Origin: Closterium sp. Naga37s-1 | Lineage: Eukaryota; Streptophyta; Zygnematophyceae; Desmidiales; Closteriaceae | NCBI GenBank assembly: GCA_947471745.1 | Contig: CANJKZ010000063.1 | Location: 711,001 to 775,000, forward strand | Length of the DNA stretch: 64,000 nt | Direction: 5' to 3' | The notes under the pieces: model-generated | The model's database searches: none | Told to the model about the DNA's origin: nothing | Seen by the model: only the letters and a program-made list of their open reading frames with translations | Position numbers and translations under genes: made by a program | Shown: piece after piece, positions 62,601 through 64,000 of the stretch | How the letters are laid out: each line of letters opens with the position of its first letter | Position numbering within the stretch: position 1 is the stretch's first letter

Positions 62601-64000
62601 CGGGGTCATCATCAGTACCGCGCTGCTCGAGCTGCGCGACCTGCTCAACCTCGAGAACGCCGCGCTGTGGCTGCCCGCGCCCAATGGGCGGTCGCTGGAG
62701 CTGACGAACGAGTGCGAGCACAGGGTCAACCCCATACTCACGCTCGTGCCACTGAAAGACAAGGTCGTCTCGCAGGTGAGTTCTGCCAGCCTTTCTACCC
62801 TTGTGCGCGTGAACAAGCCGTGAGTGAGCCCTTGGGAACGCCGCGCTGTGGCTGCCCGCGCCCAACGGGCGGTCGCTGGAGCTGACGAATGAGTGCGAGC
62901 ACAGGGTCAACCCCATGCTCACGCTCGTGCCTCTCAAGGACAAGGTCGTCTGGCAGGTGCGTGTGTGAGCCTTTGAACCCTTCAATCTTCTTCCCATGGG
63001 TTTCCTTCTGCCCTCATGATCGTACTCTGGCGAGTTTCTTAGTCGACTCCCTCCCCATCATAACCCTCTCCATCCCTTCCTCCTTCCCCTTCCTCCCCTC
63101 CCATCTTCAGGTGGTAGCCAACCGCGCAGCCATGGTCATCCCATCATCCTGCCAGCTCGTGGAGTCAACTCAGTAATCCCCCAATCCTTTCCCTCCCCTC
63201 TTCCCCCCTTGGGGCCCTCTTTCCCCCCATCTTCAGGTGATAGCCAACCGTGCAGCCATGGTCATCCCATCATCCTGCCAGCTCGTGGAGTGCTCTGCGC
63301 TGCCGCCCCCGCTAGGCTCGGGCCGAACCATTGAGGGAGGTAAGGCGGCGTGCTGCTTGCTGTGCACCGCGCCGAGGGGCTGGTAGCTTGTTGTGAGGCG
63401 CCTGCACGCTGCAGCTCCCGCGACCCCTGCTGCTCCTGCTGCTGCTGCCTAAAATGTTTTTTTTTCCCTCATCCCTCCCACCCACCCCCCCCTCTCTCCC
63501 CATCCTTCTTTCCCCATCTGTTCTTTGGCTCTCCGGTGTCCCTCCCCTCCCCTCCCGCAGGTGCTGCTGCCGTGCCAGTGACACCGGCAGACCCAGCCAC
63601 GTCTGGCGCGAGGAGCCCTCAGGACGCGTCTGCGTTGGAGCATGGCGTCATGGTGCTGCTGCTGCTGCTGCTGCTGTTCCTCCTGCTGCTGCTGCTGCTG
63701 TTCCTCCTGCTGCTGCTGCTGCTGTTCCTCCTGCTGCTGCTGCTGCTGTTCCTCCTGCTGCTGCTGCTGCTGCTGTTCCTCCTGCTGCTGCTGCTGCTGT
63801 TCCTCCTGCTGCTGCTGCTGCTGTTCCTCCTGCTGCTGCTGCTGCTGTTCCTCCTGCTGCTGCTGCTGCTGTTCCTCCTGCTGCTGCTGCTGCTGTTCCT
63901 CCTGCTGCTGCTGCTGCTGCTGTTCCTCCTGCTGCTGCTGCTGCTGTTCCTCCTGCTGCTGCTGCTGCTGCTGTTCCTCCTGCTGCTGCTGCTGCTGTTC
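59617..64000 (+). CDS. Ethylene-receptor-like (ETR/ERS) protein, partial
   Basis: Exons in frame: 60282-60584, 60949-61004, 61511-61688, 62500-62775, 63237-63339, 63561 to beyond the window. An upstream 207-codon Ser-rich reading frame (ATG 59617 to about 60237, GCCATGG context) would need a 44-bp intron or another junction to join, so the true start may instead be ATG 60435 (MCKNCASF), which mimics the CxC start of ETR1. The membrane domain reads [54 protein letters not shown], then [11 protein letters not shown]; next [18 protein letters not shown] and the GAF domain ([30 protein letters not shown]). The copper ligand Cys of ETR1 (CGATH) is Thr here (TGLTH); Asp of TM1 and His of TM2 remain. 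Intron 2 begins GCGAGT (GC-AG type). The histidine-kinase part is off the right edge. Confidence 0.83.
61080..61157 (+). repeat. CCATG pentanucleotide repeat
   Basis: Imperfect run of (GCCAT)n in the receptor intron before the first copy of exon 4. Spurious Met/Pro/His frames come from it. Confidence 0.9.
61191..61510 (+). repeat. Two acceptor-edge copies of receptor exon 4 (160-bp units)
   Basis: 61191-61350 and 61351-61510 are 160-bp units, each starting TCTGACCCATCTG after a CCAG acceptor, encoding [20 protein letters not shown] to ALISCC, then running into the preceding intron sequence again. The full exon begins at 61511. The second and third are essentially identical, implying recent duplication or conversion. 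Confidence 0.95.
61750..61952 (+). repeat. Two donor-edge copies of receptor exon 4, with joint palindrome
   Basis: Copies of GCTGCTCTCCGCGCTCATCAGCTGCTGCACCGTG to GGACTGTG lie at about 61752-61844 and 61875-61952; the second keeps the GAGCAAGGTGAGG donor. The joint is the 30-bp perfect palindrome 61845-61874. Confidence 0.95.
61845..61874. repeat. Perfect 30-bp palindrome at duplication joint
   Basis: GTTGACTTTTGAG-TCGA-CTCAAAAGTCAAC. Fullest example of the joint palindrome family; able to form a 13-bp stem with a 4-base loop. Confidence 0.97.
62183..62480 (+). repeat. Two acceptor-edge copies of receptor exon 5
   Basis: AGACGGAGGAGAGCAACAAGGAGGT...ATAGGGCA(C/G)CGCATCC recurs at about 62183-62270 and 62350-62438, before the full exon (62500-62775). 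Confidence 0.93.
62834..63170 (+). repeat. Donor-edge copy of receptor exon 5 and acceptor-edge copy of exon 6
   Basis: 62834-62956 repeats the exon 5 end ([20 protein letters not shown] to the donor). 63112-63166 repeats the exon 6 start ([16 protein letters not shown]), cut by GTCAACTCAG. An AGTCGACT core lies at 63041-63048 between them. Confidence 0.92.
63651..64000 (+). repeat. CTG-rich coding minisatellite
   Basis: Units of (CTG)5-6 followed by TTCCTC, 24-27 bases, repeated about 14 times to the window end, all multiples of three. If exonic, it inserts a run of Leu with regular Phe (LLLLLFLL...) right after HGVMVL, where ETR-type GAF domains read YALMVLML. It may be an exon expansion or an intron that starts near here; no donor was seen before the array. 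Confidence 0.9.

Noticed and set aside
63651..64000. Reverse-strand poly-Gln/Glu gene
   Set aside because: It is the complement of the CTG array that follows the receptor GAF code on the + strand, with no flanking reverse-strand coding sequence.

Overview
This is nuclear DNA of a photosynthetic eukaryote, most likely of the streptophyte (land plant and charophyte algae) lineage. Fifteen genes can be supported. Almost all protein genes have GT-AG introns. The set mixes plant-type genes (DA2-type RING ligase, DUF4378 protein, an ethylene-receptor-type protein, PLAC8 protein, Rho-N plastid-type protein, a plant-type zeta-fold P-loop kinase) with genes better known from animals and protists (ELAPOR/KIAA1324-like, SDR42E with a TMEM254-like tail, Rab3GAP catalytic subunit, SPPL protease). 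I infer a charophyte-grade alga; the species cannot be named from the sequence.

Layout: Rab3GAP catalytic subunit (-, 1-7961, runs off the left edge); VTT/TVP38 membrane protein (-, 9006-10899); DUF4378 protein (+, 14179-16659); DA2-like RING ligase (-, 16968-18673); SDR42E-DUF4499 fusion (+, 19625-22291); EGF-CAP secreted protein (+, 22863-25237); PLAC8 protein (+, 26249-27751); DnaJ type II (+, 28242-29570); SPPL intramembrane protease (-, 30344-37806); ELAPOR-like receptor (-, 38571-46297); Rho-N domain protein (-, 46818-49163); FAD oxidoreductase (+, 49841-51385); P-loop kinase (-, 52456-59083); tRNA-Ala(TGC) (+, 59161-59233); ethylene-receptor-like protein (+, 59617 to beyond 64000). These are independent housekeeping, trafficking and signalling genes, not an operon or pathway cluster. 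Several act in the endomembrane system (Rab3GAP, VTT, SPPL, ELAPOR).

The most unusual feature is structural. In five genes (Rab3GAP, SPPL, ELAPOR, kinase, ethylene receptor) nearly every exon edge has been tandemly duplicated outward into the adjoining intron, often two to seven times, with splice sites kept. Many of the joints between copies carry a short palindrome of one design, TTTTGAG-NNNN-CTCAAAA. The outer half-sites stay constant and the four central bases vary but usually remain self-complementary (TCGA, ACGT, GCGC, AATT). Examples range up to a perfect 30-bp palindrome at 61845-61874. The other genes (DUF4378, DA2, SDR, CAP, PLAC8, DnaJ, FAD oxidoreductase) are almost free of this. 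I know of no described element of this kind and consider it the best candidate for something new here. Other points of note are an ethylene-receptor domain lacking the copper-ligand cysteine, a CTG-rich minisatellite inside its coding sequence, a one-base deletion in the only full-length copy of an ELAPOR exon, an SDR lacking its catalytic lysine, and two MITE-like elements.
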